Below are positions 33,515 through 46,618 of a stretch of 64,000 bases of DNA, piece by piece. The position numbers and the translations under genes are program-made. Numbering within the stretch: position 1 is the stretch's first letter; every line of letters begins with the position of its first letter. The notes beneath the pieces are model-generated. The model made no database searches. It was not told where the DNA came from and saw only the letters and a program-made list of their open reading frames with translations. The stretch lies in contig BCKC01000002.1 of assembly GCA_001600455.1 (NCBI GenBank), forward strand, positions 5,421,682-5,485,681, written 5' to 3'. The DNA is from Endocalyx cinctus. Lineage: Eukaryota; Ascomycota; Sordariomycetes; Amphisphaeriales; Apiosporaceae.

Positions 33515-35264
33515 TCAAATTTTCGCTTCCCACGGTAATGGAGTTCCCATGTCACTCCTCGTAGCGTCCTGAGCCGAATCGTTCGTGATAATCACACGCG
33601 TCGTCCGCATGATTCCATTCCCAGCCATCGCCTGAGATACCGTTTCTCGCAACTGTTCAGTAGATTCATCGGGACTCACGTTATTCATCCGAATCTTACT
33701 ATCCTCGTTCAGCTTGTAGTACGCCTTACTAGTCGAGCTGCGCTTATTATGCATCGCGCTATGATGAAGCCCGTTTGGTGCCGTCGATTGGTCGCCGCAA
33801 TGGTTGTAGTAGGTAGCGAGGCCATAGCAACGCGCGTTAATATCCTCCGTTGTGCAGGGGAGACCGCAGCAGTGTTTTAACCCTAGAAGGAGACCTATCT
33901 TCTGAAGAAATTTGGGGAGCACCGGTACTAGCAGGATGAGGAAAGCACATGTCTCCTCCGCTGCAACCCAAAAAACTATCGGCGCGAGATCGTACACTAT
34001 CAATCCGGTGCATGAGATCAGCAAATGTACTCATACCATAAAATCATATATTTACCCCATGCCTATCAAAGCTTCGCCTCTCCAAGTGCGCGCAATCTTG
34101 ATATAGGGTTGATACATAAGAGGGAGAGAAGGAGAGGAGAATTTCGAGAATACGTACTTGGATCCTTGGATCCTGCGTATTGAATCGTGACCACTAATCT
34201 ACCCGCAGCCGACACGCACGCACTGAGAACCTCTATTAGCAACGTAATGGGGAATACAAACAGTAAAGCGTCTCAGGGGGTGAAGGGGGGGGGATCCAAC
34301 TTACATGATACTGACTCCAAAGATAACCGAGATGCCCACCTTCCTCCGCCAGTTCATATTTAACTTCCAAATGATAGGCTGAGGCAGCACAATAGTGGCG
34401 ACGTCTAGGGTGAGCTGAATGACGCACGAGCTGACTTGCACCGGGGTCAACTCGAAGCGACAAACGGCGTTGACGACGAAGGGATCATATACGGCTTCCC
34501 AGGGGACACATCGGACGTTTAGGAGGATAACAAGGGCGACGGCGGCTATCGTCTGGGCTACTAGTATGAACATGGCGCCACCCCAGAAGTAGCTCTTGCA
34601 CGCGGCACCAGCTCCGCCTGGGAGAAACATGCGGCACCACTCGATCAGGATGGCGGCTTTGGTGAGGCCAATGACGAGGACGTAGCATATGTTTACTACG
34701 AAAAGCCACTATATATATTTGGTTAGCCTTGGGTGTATTCGATCAACTGAAGAGAAAGGAAGAGCGGGGGGTTAAGTAAGAATTTACGTAGGTGGCCGGG
34801 ACCCAATATCGCATCGGAACGTCCCAGGTGTGCGCGAAATAACCTGGTGTTTCTAACATGTGGAAGGCTGCAACTAAGAAGCCGACGTACAACCCCTAGA
34901 TACATGATTTCGGGATAAGTCAGCTCAGACGTGATCTCAACCACCGAGGATAAATGTATGTTTACATAAGCAAGAACTGTGAAAACTAGATTGGAACAAA
35001 ACAGCGTTAGTTTATTCTTCGAAACTGACGACCCCATTCTCACTCTTTCAGCCTCAACTACTGATTCTTACCTTCTTCGACGTTAATTGTTTTTGCTTGA
35101 ACAGATCTCACCCATATCCGAATCGCCACGGATATCGTGCAGATCGCGGTAGACGCGACGAGGATACACAGAGCTAAGGCATTGTCGTTAGGCCGAGTAT
35201 CGAGATGCGAGGTGAAGCCCTCGGGAGGTTGCGCGGCCGGTCCATCGAGGTCAATCGTCGTCAT
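33515..35264 (-). CDS. SAT4/rhodopsin-domain-type fungal integral membrane protein
   Basis: Six exons on the minus strand: 35264-35072, 34985-34966 (a 20-nt microexon), 34895-34788, 34708-34305, 34222-34158 and 34029-33515, giving 434 aa with frame preserved. The spliced protein shows about seven hydrophobic segments: ALALCILVASTAICTISVAI, EVFTVLAYGLYVGFLVAA, WLFVVNICYVLVIGLTKAAI, YFWGGAMFILVAQTIAAVAL, VQVSSCVIQLTLDVATIVLP, VGISVIFGVSIIACVSAAG, and the last at WVAAEETCAFLILLVPVLPK. The motifs LTKAAILIEWCRMFLP, and AEETCAFLILLVPVLPK near the end, are typical of the fungal rhodopsin-domain (SAT4) family, whose members include receptor-like PTH11-related proteins. The cytosolic tail is Ser/Thr-rich. 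Exon 5 acceptor (CTCAG ending at 34223) was chosen because the two upstream AGs give stops. Confidence 0.82.
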
Positions 35265-38200
35265 ATTTCGCTCACTGGCATTTGGTCACCTGGTAAGAAG
35301 AAAAATGAGGACAGGTGTACTCGAAAAGTTTCCCGGAAAGAGAAAGTTAGGTAAGAGTTCTCTTTTTTCTGTGATCCATAAAAGAAAAACAAAAAAAAAT
35401 AAAAAATAAAGAGAAAGAAAAAGTCGTGTGACAAAAATCCCGAATGTTACCATGGGGAAGACCCATCGAGCCGGTAACGAGCTTTCATCTGGGGTTCATG
35501 GTTCACATTACGTACATGGCCTAAGCGAGGGAGAGGAAAAAAAAAAAAAAACGTTGATGCGGTCTGTCTCCGTAATCACCTTCTTTACCCAGGTATTAGG
35601 AAATTATGATTCTAGGATGTCAAATGGTACACTACCACTAGTGTACCTAGTATATATCTGATCTGCCAACCCCCCATAATTCTACAAGGTTGCTCACTAC
35701 GTGCAGTGTAGTGTATCAGTAGAGATTGACGGGATACTTTCATCGAGATGTCAAAACTCCACCAGGGATTTCTTCACCGCGGGGGAAACCCTTGTCTTAA
35801 TTCCAGCCTTCGTTAAACAGTGCACATGAGAGGCGTTTGTGTGATTGTAATTTACCGTGTAATTACTCCGTATTATGTAGATAGATGTGCCTTGGGACTT
35901 TGCGGGATAATTATCCTTCGCATATACAAACATATAGTACATTTTCTTCTCTGTACACCATTAAGGTGAGTATCTTTCATATAATACGTTACCGAGAGAG
36001 ATTCATCTTCCCCGTGCTGACTTGGGACAGACTAAACTCCAACGGTGTAAGTTTGCAGCCAACGGAAGAAGCGCCGGTTCATCATCCATGCTCGACAAGG
36101 GTTCAATATAAGGGGTGGGTTTGAAGTGATCCTTCCTTTCTACCAGATGTATCGACTCCTTTGTCTGTAAAGGCGTACAATTAGATATTTGTCGCTCAAA
36201 AATGTAGACGTGGAATTTTCCCATGCGCCAACAATGTATGACATGCGTAGAAATATTCGGCATGATGCACAGAACGTTTCCATATCACAAGAGAACGGGA
36301 CGACAATGAACTAGTAGGTACTCTGTATATCCTAATCGCTTAAGAGTGGTGCTGTCTTTATCGAAACCTTGTCAATGTCCGAGCGATCCTTGTCATTATA
36401 AAATAGGAGAACGAATTATCCTGGGTGTCAAGTTTGCAGGGTAGCTTTCTGTTCACAAGTTGCTTACAACACAGATAGAACAACTTTCATTTATTTATTT
36501 ATTATGATAAAATAGGTAAATTAATAATTAAGCTACGAAGTAAACAGCAGCATTTAGGTAGTATCGTATAGCAGCCAAAGCTTAAAGCGGCTACCAGGGG
36601 CGGCTCTGTCTTGCTCTGTCCTCATGTGACATCTTCGGGACGTCCGGAATCAAGGAGCTTGGGCCTCCTGGTACGTATATATTCTTGAAAGTACATTTGG
36701 CTATGCTCTGCTCTTTCATACGCACGTTCCTCCCATTTAACAAGCAGGTCGGAATTATTATCCCAGCTTCGGAACAATACCGACGGGACCGGTAAACCTG
36801 TAGGACAGGTATCTGGGAAACTGCCCAGTACACGTGTGCGATCGAATAAATGCAACTCTTAGTACATGGGGACTCGAGAGCATGATCATTCAATAGAGGT
36901 CTAGTCTTTCACAAGCATGCATTTCGAAAACTCCCAAGTTCGTCCACCAAACACTTCATATGTCATTTAAGAATTTTAAATCAGTCGGGTATCCAAGGAT
37001 GAGAAGAAGCTATCCCAAGTAACGAGATCGGGGCTCAAATCCTCTTGGTAGATAGCCAACCAGAACGAGTCTGACAACCGGATAAGAAGTCAATTGGTAT
37101 ATCTCTCACTCTCAAATATGCGGAACGAAGCTTTCACCTCAAATTTTCTCTCCCCTAAGTCTCCCGCGGAAGACGGCACGCTCAAATTCCAGACATGTAG
37201 CTCTCCAATAAAGGTAGCGCGGTCCGGAAAATTGTTGGAATATGAACTTTCTCTGGAATCTGCATCGTTTGCTGTATGCTGCGGTTGTGAGGCAGCATTT
37301 CATGATGGGAATTTTCGAATACGCGGACGCTAGGTGCTTACTATATATTCTCGGGGACTATCTGCGTCGGGACCGAAGAAGAATGGCAAGCTCGAGAGCT
37401 GCTTTTCAAATGTTCTATGAAGAGCGATGATATGATCATTAGGCACTTGCATGAGCTGAGATGTTTCGAGAGGTACGGCATCGATTATCTCGCGACATAT
37501 ATGTGCGAGTCGAACTCTGGCTAAGGTTGTTGGGGTAGGTTAATGCCCGGCTGTAGTTAGTTACTTGTGTTTTCATTCCCGGTGACAATACTACCGTTAT
37601 CGTGCAGGTTCTCCGGAAGGTTAAAACTTATGACTCCGATGAATGAAATACATCCTTTCTTGAGGATCTTGTTTAGCCTGGTTGAATGTGACTTCTTCAT
37701 TGGCATTGACGTGAGCTAAGAATGTGGATGTTTATTGACCCATCTGTTGCCGCGATGTCAAAATATCTTTCCTTTTTTCTTTCTTTTTTGTTTTTTACGC
37801 CGCGGTCAAGGGCTACTTGAACATATGACGATAATACATTTGCGGACGCCCCTTTTTCTAAGCCCAGGCGATGTAAGTAAATATTCCTCGCGATAGAAAT
37901 AGTGTCTCCTGAGAAACGACGAGCTTCCAGTGCCTATATTAGTGCATGTCTACCTTTTGCTTCTGAGACAAGGAATACTATTTTAACACTTGTAGGGCAC
38001 ACTCATCTTCCTGTACTGGAGGTTCTCATCTTGGGCCATATCGGCAATCGCCCCGAACTTTTCAGATCATTTTGCAAGGACCTTTTCCAATAATATATAC
38101 TATATGAGTGTTTTTTGTAGCTCCGGTACATCCAACCCAAAATGAGTGTTACAGTAAGTATAGAAGACAGCAAGAGAAATCTTAAGATATGTAAGTCTTA

Positions 38201-39753
38201 GGTAGTTTCCCGATCCATTGTGACTAACCTAATGTTCAGCTGATCTGTGGCTAGTATATTTCTTGAGCCCGGTGGCGTTTTGGGTAAATGAACAAAGCTT
38301 TGTCGCCAACTAAAATGGAGTTTTGATGTAGCCCATTTTCTACAGACTCTCAATAATAAAAATTGTTAAAATATAAATAATCATTTATTATATTTAAATT
38401 TATTTACCAGAAAATATTTCTGCGAACTTTTATGTTTTTGCTATGTTTAGTTTGGTAGGTGTTGAATTGGCTCTGTACGATCGTACCGTTGAAATGAAAT
38501 ATATTACTATTCTGTATATTCTTTCTTGTTCTAATTCTCAGGCTGAAACGATTTCGCACGATTAGAAGATATTCCCCTTAAACTCGTACGTGCTTTACTA
38601 AAATAGCTGTACGATAGTCTGATTAGCCCCTATTACCAGTATTCCAACAGTAGGGGAGTACTCGTAGGCCCTGATAATATAATCACCACCGTCCCCCGGT
38701 ACAAATATTCATAATGTACGAACAGTTATATTTACTTGATGGTATAATGTCAAACATTCCAAGTTACGAGCGTAACTCTGGCTGGTTGGCCTTAGGCTAA
38801 AACCCAGTTTAAAGCGGCGTAGCTCGGGTATATGTTGAGCATCTAATTATAAATTCTGATGTAGAACATATTCATCGGGTAGTGCAGTGCTGATATGCAT
38901 TGGGTCTACTTGATCTCATATGAGGACATCTCGAAATTTCTCATTCTAATTTCAGTCAATCAATATTCTCTTCTCTAATAGGACAATGTCGAGATTTAAA
39001 CCCGCTCAACGACATGGTGGTTAATTAATTACCGTAGAAATCCACCGAATATTAACATGCACTTTTCCGGTACTACTGTGTTGTTGTTTTACATTCAGTG
39101 AGCACTATATACTCGAACGGCTGTTATATCCGGGCATAGTCACTTACTACATCACGTATTTTTCTTTCTTTGCATTTTCAGATTGGTGTAACGCACCAAA
39201 TCATGCCACTACTTTCCTCATCCTTTGAAATATTCATCGGCAAAGCAAATGATTATCACCTGCCACCACCTATACGCTACAATAGGTTACGATTTTAACC
39301 AATCGGATACGAGAATGAGTGTAAGTTTTACGAGGTTGAGGCATTGCTCGAGATCGTCCGGTTCTCTTAACGAATGAGACATATATCAGTACAGCCATCA
39401 TGCAAAAAGCCTTTGGACAGTGTAGTGGTGCGACTAGAGTTAGGGCAGTGCAGTAATGCACTCGGAATATGGACAGTCATAAAGTTGGGGGCTCAGAAAT
39501 ACTCTTTCCTAACCCCACCACAGCCAGATGAAAAGAAGCTCGTGGTTGGGAATATAGAATCCCTCTTTTTCCCTTTCATTTTCAGAGATATTTGACTGGC
39601 GTCAGAACACCATTCTATTTCATGTGATACAACGTTCATTGACTCTCTCTCTCTCTCTCTCTCTCTCTTGACCCCATAAACTTATTGGGAAATTTAAACT
39701 ATAAGTTAATAGTAAAGTTTGATTCTGGACGAGAAAAATCAAAAGAAATCATC
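35265..39753. other. Gene desert, AT-rich, with possible decayed fragments
   Basis: About 4.5 kb without a supportable gene. The first part is the promoter of the SAT4-type gene, with A-runs at 35388-35420 and 35539-35552. A minus-strand frame at 36622-36855 has a protein-like composition but no start context or partner exon. Open frames at 37094-37430 and 37902-38093 are weak. The segment 38340-38410 is extremely AT-rich. A (TC)13 run at 39643-39668 precedes the Clr5-ankyrin pseudogene. Confidence 0.5.
39643..39668. repeat. (CT)13 microsatellite
   Basis: Thirteen uninterrupted CT units starting at 39643, 85 bp upstream of the pseudogene start codon. Confidence 0.95.
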
Positions 39754-42700
39754 ATGTCCAGTAGTCGTCTTGACGAGTCTGCGAATGGGAATGATATCTG
39801 GGAGCAGAACAAAGCCTTACTCGCACATCTCTAGCAGCGGGATAGGAAGACGCTAAAATAAATCAAAGAAATCATGGAGAAAAACTACAATTTCCCACCA
39901 ACGCCGTATATATTTAACCATCCGAATGTTCAACAATGGTAACAATTACTTACTTATAGCTATGGATAACTTGCATACTTATGAAACAAATTCTTCGAGA
40001 TAAGTTAGGCCTTCGGAAGAAAGTTAGAAAAGGAGATTGGGCTACTATCTATCAGCATATGCAGAGGCGTTCTGGGTTGGAAACCGGCGTGTATCTCTAC
40101 GGAACGCGCTACCCGAAAGAAAAAGTCTTGAAAGAAATCAGACGATCAGGTACAAGATCTGTCGATATAAATAGTATGCGTAATTCGCCACGTTAAGAAA
40201 ATATCCTTATCCGATCTCAACGGCTAATAATAAAACTTAATTCAGGTCCAATGCTCCCACTACCACTAGGTGTGACGATACGATCACCATCCCCGGTGGG
40301 ATCTCCAGTTCCCATGCGATCAGCTATAACTGAACTGGCGATGCATTCTCCCGCACACGATATTCCTGCCTTAGATCGGCTCGATATACACACTGACCAA
40401 GATGATACATCTTCATGGGACATTTCTTCGATTTTACGCACCCAGGAATCCATGATGCAATTTTATAAGCTTGCCTTGGAGAAATTTGATTACTTAATGA
40501 AGGATATCCCGTTGTCTCAATTCAGAGATCATTTATTGTGTGAGTGTCCCTGACTGAAACAGAAACTCGTTAATTAATACTAGTTCTAACTCTTCCACTA
40601 GCGCTCAAAAATGAGGAATCAAACACGCGGCTAAATTCACTTCTAATACATGCCTTTCGAAGCCTCAGACCTGGACCAGAAGTCTCAAACAAAACCCTTG
40701 TTTCCTTGTCGTCAACACTACTTACTATCGGAGAGTCATCGTCAAACGCAGAAATTACATCGAACATTGATGCTTACCATTTCTTCTCTTATTCTCTGTA
40801 TATGATATCAAATGGCCTTTTAATTAATTGGTGTCCTGGACACTCTATGCCTCAGATCATTGAATTTATTATTGAGAGGATCCCTCGCACGCTTCTCAGA
40901 GCGCTCTTTCGGCACAACTTGCCTACTATTCGCGGTTTGTGGGAACAAGCTGTGTAGTGCACTAGCATACGGGGCTATAGAGATGCTTTCACTTTCCTGG
41001 TCGACGTGGGACTACATCACCCCGAATGGATTAAGTGTCTGGGCCAGGGCTATCTCTCGGCAGCTGCCTCGATGGGTGCCATTCGCACCTTACAATGCTT
41101 ACTAGAATCTGGAGTTCGTCTTGATGATTTTCCGAATTATTATTTTCACAAAACTGACACCTCCATTACCGAAATTAGCTGCATTGTAGCTGCTACTGCA
41201 ACTGGAAATGTGGACTGTGCGAAAATGCTTCTCGACAAGTGTGATTTTAATCGTGCGGGCGTTAAAAATATCCACCACTTCGAACTATACGTGGATACGT
41301 TATTAGACAGACAAATTTGGGTCCACGGCATGCGCGACCATGTATTTTTATCAGCACCTGCACATCAGCCATTATCACGTCGTCTTAGGCTCGACTTCAG
41401 CTTTGAAAATGATATCCAAAGCCAAGTTCTGGATATGATGTTGAAGATGGGAGGAGACATCGACTTGCCTGTCTCGAAAGAAACTTTTATGTCCCAATGG
41501 ACCTGGCCATTAGATGAAGTCTATGAAACACTTCCTGTGGAGTGTCGAATGTCATTGGGCGATTTGGTGTTCTACAAAGACAAGCAGCTATATTCCCAAT
41601 TGGCTCGATACAGCAAGAACTATACACATTCAAGCCGAAGACACATTTGTCTTGCAGCAGCACAAGGAAAAGAGTTTCTCTCGCAGCATCTGAACTCGCA
41701 TCCAGAAGACCCACGGGTTAGCACAGCAACGATACTTGAAGTAATCCTGACGGAGCAATTCCTGCTTGACGAGAACAAAGTAAACACTGATGTTGCCTTG
41801 GGCTTGTTGGAATATGGTGTCAAACCGAAGCTGTCTGTGATGACTTGGAATAGTGGATTTCCATTGTTAGTTCAAGTAGTTAAAGATATGAAAGAAAATG
41901 GCCTTAACGACAAAATTTGTTCTCTTCTCACATCTCTACTCCAGTCGGGACTATCAATAATTTCAGAAGTCTTATATTTTGCCGTTGAATCTAAAGGTAT
42001 CGCACTTCTACAATTTCTCGCCAAATTTGTTGATATTTAACATCATGGTTCATTGGCGTTGCGCAGAGCCGTTGAACTGAACAACTATGAAGCAATTTCG
42101 TAGATGTTAAAGTCCGGTGTTGATATTAACTGCGTAGGATCGGATGACCAGCAGAGAACTATTCTCGGCGCCATTTTTAACGGCTATGGAAAACTACCAA
42201 GCCGTGAAATGATTGCATATCTTATCGAAAATGGTGCAAAACTACGGGAAAGCCCTCAAGATCCGAGTGCTTTTAATATTTTACGGGCACTCCTGAATAA
42301 AAGCCTAAGCAATGATGAACATCTACTAGATATTATCAATCTCTTCTTCAGACGTGGAATAGGTCCTCGTGACTTGTTGGAACCGGGTCGGTGTCTGTTG
42401 GAAGACTGTTTAAGTATCGATTTCTCACCCAAAAGTCAATTTGCGTGGTCGACAAGATTCACGATTTTTAAAACTCTTATCCAACACGGAGCACCGCTTG
42501 AAGGGGGCCGATTTCCAAGCTCTTATATATACCATCGAGGTCTTGATAATTTTCTTACAGAAATATTGTGACGGAGAAGTGGGACTAAATGGGGCCTGGT
42601 TTCGGAGACGTTATATTACGGGGTGAAATCAAAGCTTATGAACCCGGTTTGAGTTATTGACCAACCCTTAAATTATGTAGTACCAGCTCAGGAAATATTA

Positions 42701-43624
42701 TAAATAAGGTGCTAAGCTCCCGTTCGATTTATAGAAATAGATAGTTTCTTAAGCTCTAATTCAATAAGATATTTATATAATATAATTGCCAAACTTTTAA
42801 ATACCCTCCATAAACTTTAACAATCTGACAAATATTGGATCGCAATGATATCGATATCAATGCATACTCTTTGGTTATTCTGGACAAACCGGATCGTAGA
42901 ACCCTGACCCCTGTTCAAGCGGCATCTGCCCGAGCCGATAAACAGCTGGTTATCGAATTGATGGGAAGAGGTGCAGATATAAACAAGCCTGGTAGCCTCG
43001 TGCATGGCATGGCAGCTCTTCAAGCTGCATGTCTATTTGCACCAGTTTCACCTCAAGAGAAGATAAGAAAAGTCGAGCTCATCAAGTTCCTCTTGGAGCA
43101 CGGTGCAGATGTGAATGCCGCCCCAGCACCCGGGCGTTCCGGAACAACGGCCTTAGGAGCGGCTGCTTATCATGGGGACATTGACAATGCAATTCTACTA
43201 CTTTACCATGGAGCTAATCTCACTATTACAAGAGCTGATAACGAGACGAGCGAGCTAGATGGTGCCGCCCGGATGGGTCGAATGGATAGTGAGTTGAAAT
43301 TTAAATTTTATAATCTTCTTTTTTCCTTGGAGTATGCTAAATAACTAGCATATTTACACGTTAGATGAATATTCATTGAAATGTACATTTGTGAGACCAA
43401 GTCCGCTAATTGCAGTTAACACAGTGGTCAAGCTGCTGTTGAATTTAGGCGCTCTCAGCTATGACAGGGGCTCGACCGGATACGATGGAGCGATTAGGGA
43501 CGCGGAACTTGGGGGGTATTATGCTGTCGCCGACGTAATTCGACAGCACGCTATGAACGATGTGGCCATTTTTGGGGCGAACCTTGCAATGTATTTTGAG
43601 GAGTCGTCGCCCCCGGAGGAGTAA
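39754..43624 (+). pseudogene. Clr5-domain ankyrin-repeat protein, decayed
   Basis: The start (ATG 39754) encodes a Clr5 DNA-binding-like domain: WEQNKALLAHL, stop, QRDRKTLK, stop, IKEIMEKNYNF, then after a frame break LGLRKKVRKGDWATIYQHMQ and SGLETGVYLYGTRYPKEKVL. Two introns splice cleanly (40174-40245 and 40540-40601), and from 39981 to 42571 one spliced frame runs on with only three internal stops: TAG 40955-40957, TAA 42038-42040 and TAG 42101-42103. Two more stops lie in the Clr5 part (TAG 39832, TAA 39859). Ankyrin-like repeats follow (CLLESGVRLDDFP; MLKSGVDINC; LIKFLLEHGADVNAA). A frame break lies in 42572-42834, and a last intron (43289-43364) joins a terminal exon ending at 43624. 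Fungal Clr5-ankyrin proteins form large variable families. All five stops are TAG or TAA. It cannot make a full protein as it stands. Confidence 0.82.
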
Positions 43625-43967
43625 TCATTCGTGAAAATTTGGTAGAATCTTATGGAGGCACTCTGGTATTGGCTTTTTTTACACTTTCAAAAGGCAAAAG
43701 ATATAAGTATTATTTTAGAGTAATCCATGATAAGTATGTTATCAAGCACTCGATTTTAAACATATTAAAAAGCATTGCATGATCATCCAAGAAAAAAAAA
43801 GAGAGAGATCGAATTCGACTTGCATCCAGTCAACTTCATCGACATCTTCAGAAATGTTTACATAAACAAATTACCGACTTTCGATTCTAAAAAAGTCCTG
43901 TAAATAATATTCTTGCTAATATCCACATCCACGTTATCCAGCTAGATGCTAATTACTGCGCACTTAC
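43625..43967. other. Spacer between pseudogene and fucosidase gene
   Basis: 343 bp, AT-rich, containing the 3' flank of the minus-strand fucosidase gene. No gene seen. Confidence 0.5.
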
Positions 43968-46618
43968 TCACGAGTATCCAATCTTAAACACCCAACAAAA
44001 CTCTTCAGTATCTAGCAAAGCTTGCTCAACTTCAACACTGAAGACAGTTTGATTTCCTTCGTTAACTGTACTCCAAGCCAAGTTTTCACCTCCATCCACA
44101 GCTAACAGGCTTACTTTATCGCCATCTACTATGGGAACAGGTGCTGGGACAGAAACCATTCCGTCAACGATGACTGGTTTCTCCAGGAACAAGGCATAAA
44201 ACGCGTCGTTAGTCTGTGTAAATCTCACGTCAAGCCCAGCCTCGTCGTCAACCACCTCACTCTGCATGAACCAATACGTGGTATTGAATATCGCTTCGCC
44301 ATGGGCGCGGATCCAGACCCCAGCTTCTAGCAAGCTATCAATCTCAGCCTGAACGATACTGCCGTCAGCGCGAGGACCGATATCGAGCAGCAAGTTACCG
44401 TTCTTGGATACGATGTCGACGAGGGTATAGATCAAGGTCGTAGCGTTCATGTACGCGTCGTCGGGGGTGGCCGAGTTGTACCCGTAGCTGTAAGGATCCA
44501 TGCCCTGGTTGCTTTCCCACTTGCGCGCCTGCACCGACGAGAAGGTCGCGTACTCGGGCGTGTCGAAATCGTTCGCCTGCGCCAGCCCGCAGCGCGAGTT
44601 CATCGCCGTCTGCGGCTTCGACGCCCGGGTCGACCGGTCCGAGTTCCACCAGCCGGGCGCGAACCGAGCCGTCGCGTTCGAGCCCCCGATATCGCACCAC
44701 ATGATATCTACCCCGTAGTCGTACGCGAGGATCTCCATCTGCGGCAGCATCACGTCCGACAGGAAATCAGACACGGGGATCCATCCCGTGTACGGCTCTT
44801 CCGCCCCCGTGTAAGGGTTGTAGGCCTGCACGCCGGGCCACGTAGTCGTGCCCGGGTTCGTCTCCGGAGGCAGCTGGTCGAATCCGTATGGGCCGAAATC
44901 AGGGTTATACCACTCCGGCAGGGAGAAGTACGTGCCTCTTTTCAACGCTGGTTGGTACATCTTGGCGGCGTCGAAGAGTTCCTTAAGTAAATCTCGCTGG
45001 GGTCCGTAGTTCAGGGCGGATCTGTTGCTGGTTTCTTTCGTGTCGAATAGAGCGAAGCCGTCGTGATGCTTGGAGGTTAGTACGAAATACTGAGCACCGG
45101 CATCGGCGAATAAGTCTACCCAGGCTTTGGGGTCAAAAGCCGAGGCCGTGAATTCGGGGAAGGTATCATCGTAGGCCCAGTCTGGCCCGTATGTTCGTAG
45201 ACGGTAATCATAGAAGTCGGAGCGGTCGCCGTATGGGTGGTGGGTTGAGTACCACCTAAGTTTCTGTAAGTTCGTTCCTACATCATAGGTCGAATACATG
45301 GAATCAGAAATAAGATTACATACCAAAACCATTCGGCATAACTCTCGTATGGAGAGGAATTGCCCCAACCTGTGACCGCGTACGGTCCCCAGTGGATGAA
45401 AATGCCATATTTAGCGCCGTTGAACCAATCCGGCGATTCGTGCTTCGCAAGAGTATCCAAGTCTTCCGTGTATTCGACGAATCCTATCTCGACGCCTTTG
45501 AACAGCTGTGATTGATGAACGGCCGCACCGTTACCACTTTGACCTTGAAAAATTACCGAAACGTCCGTCGTGATCACTTCGTCGCCTTGCTGAGAAATTC
45601 CCAACGACACAACCTTTTGATCTCCGGGACAGAGGCGCTTCATAATTCCGATTTGCGTCGTGTTGAAATGCTGACCCGCCAGCGAGAACGTCAACCCTTC
45701 CCCTGCTACGCAGGTACCGCCGACGTTATTAACGGTTATCTCCACGACCTGTGACCCATCATCAAGCCATTTCTGGGTCGGCCGCACCGATTGCACAACC
45801 ACATCTGCCGCAGATCCTGTACTTCCCCCCTTGAATAATGACACGGAAAACACGTGCATCCTTCCATCTTCTTCCGGATCCTCCGAAGCCGGCGGTAACG
45901 TGAGCGAAACGAGCCTCTTACCCGGTTGAAGCGCCGCCGTACGCTCGAAGATATGGCTGGTGTTATAATTAACGCCCGTAGCGGTAAACCGGTTCGGAAA
46001 GACGATCTCGCCGCGGTTGAGGGTAAGCCAGCTGAACCAATCCATGGTACGAAGCTGATAGGCTGAAGAGGTGCCATCCGCGTAGTTGAACGTGACTTCG
46101 CCCGACGCGGTGACGAACTCGACGTCTCCGGACACGAGAAAGGAAGCTGAGAAGTACGAGCCATCGGTTTCGTTGCTGGAGGGGATAGAGATGGTCTGCC
46201 CGTCGCAGATGACGTTATCCAAAGAAGACTCGGAGGGTCCGGCGTATCCAGGGAACGAATACGAGATTCCCGTTGCGGTGGACGTGTAGAATGGTACGTA
46301 CGCCGGGTTCGGAATCGGGTATGATTGCCCTAAGGTATCAAACGAGGCTTCTCCCGGATAGGTACCAAAGCCTTTGTTATTATAGAAAGAAGATAGATCT
46401 AAATGTACTGAAGAGGACTAATTCATTTGATTTGGTCAACATTTTAATTCCTTTTTTTTTTTTTTCTTTTTGAATTACTTAGCAGCGAGGATATCTTTCT
46501 TAGGAGGGGGAAGAATGAAGAGACGCACTTCCGCAAGAGATAGGGGGAATGCCCCGCAGATCACGACGGAGACCCATAGCGGTCTAGTCCGTAGGCCGAG
46601 GTACATGAAATTAATCAT
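43968..46618 (-). CDS. Secreted alpha-L-fucosidase, glycoside hydrolase family 29
   Basis: Three exons on the minus strand: 46618-46529, 46417-45324 and 45255-43968, giving 823 aa. Exon 1 encodes the signal peptide (WVSVVICGAFPLSLAE), with likely cleavage after SLA. Residues about 30-330 are a beta-rich N-terminal region found in fungal GH29 enzymes (LSSFYNNKGFGTYPGEASFD) plus an Ig-like module. The GH29 catalytic barrel starts at about residue 370: WFNGAKYGIFIHWGPYAVTG, YAEWFWWYSTHHPYGD (spliced), FVLTSKHHDGFALFDT, GTYFSLPEWYNP, and DIMWCDIGGSNATARF, whose Asp is the expected nucleophile. GH29 enzymes remove alpha-linked fucose by a retaining mechanism from glycans such as xyloglucan or glycoproteins. 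The exon 1 donor GTGCGT at 46528 was chosen because it alone joins in frame with SSSVHLDL. Confidence 0.92.
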
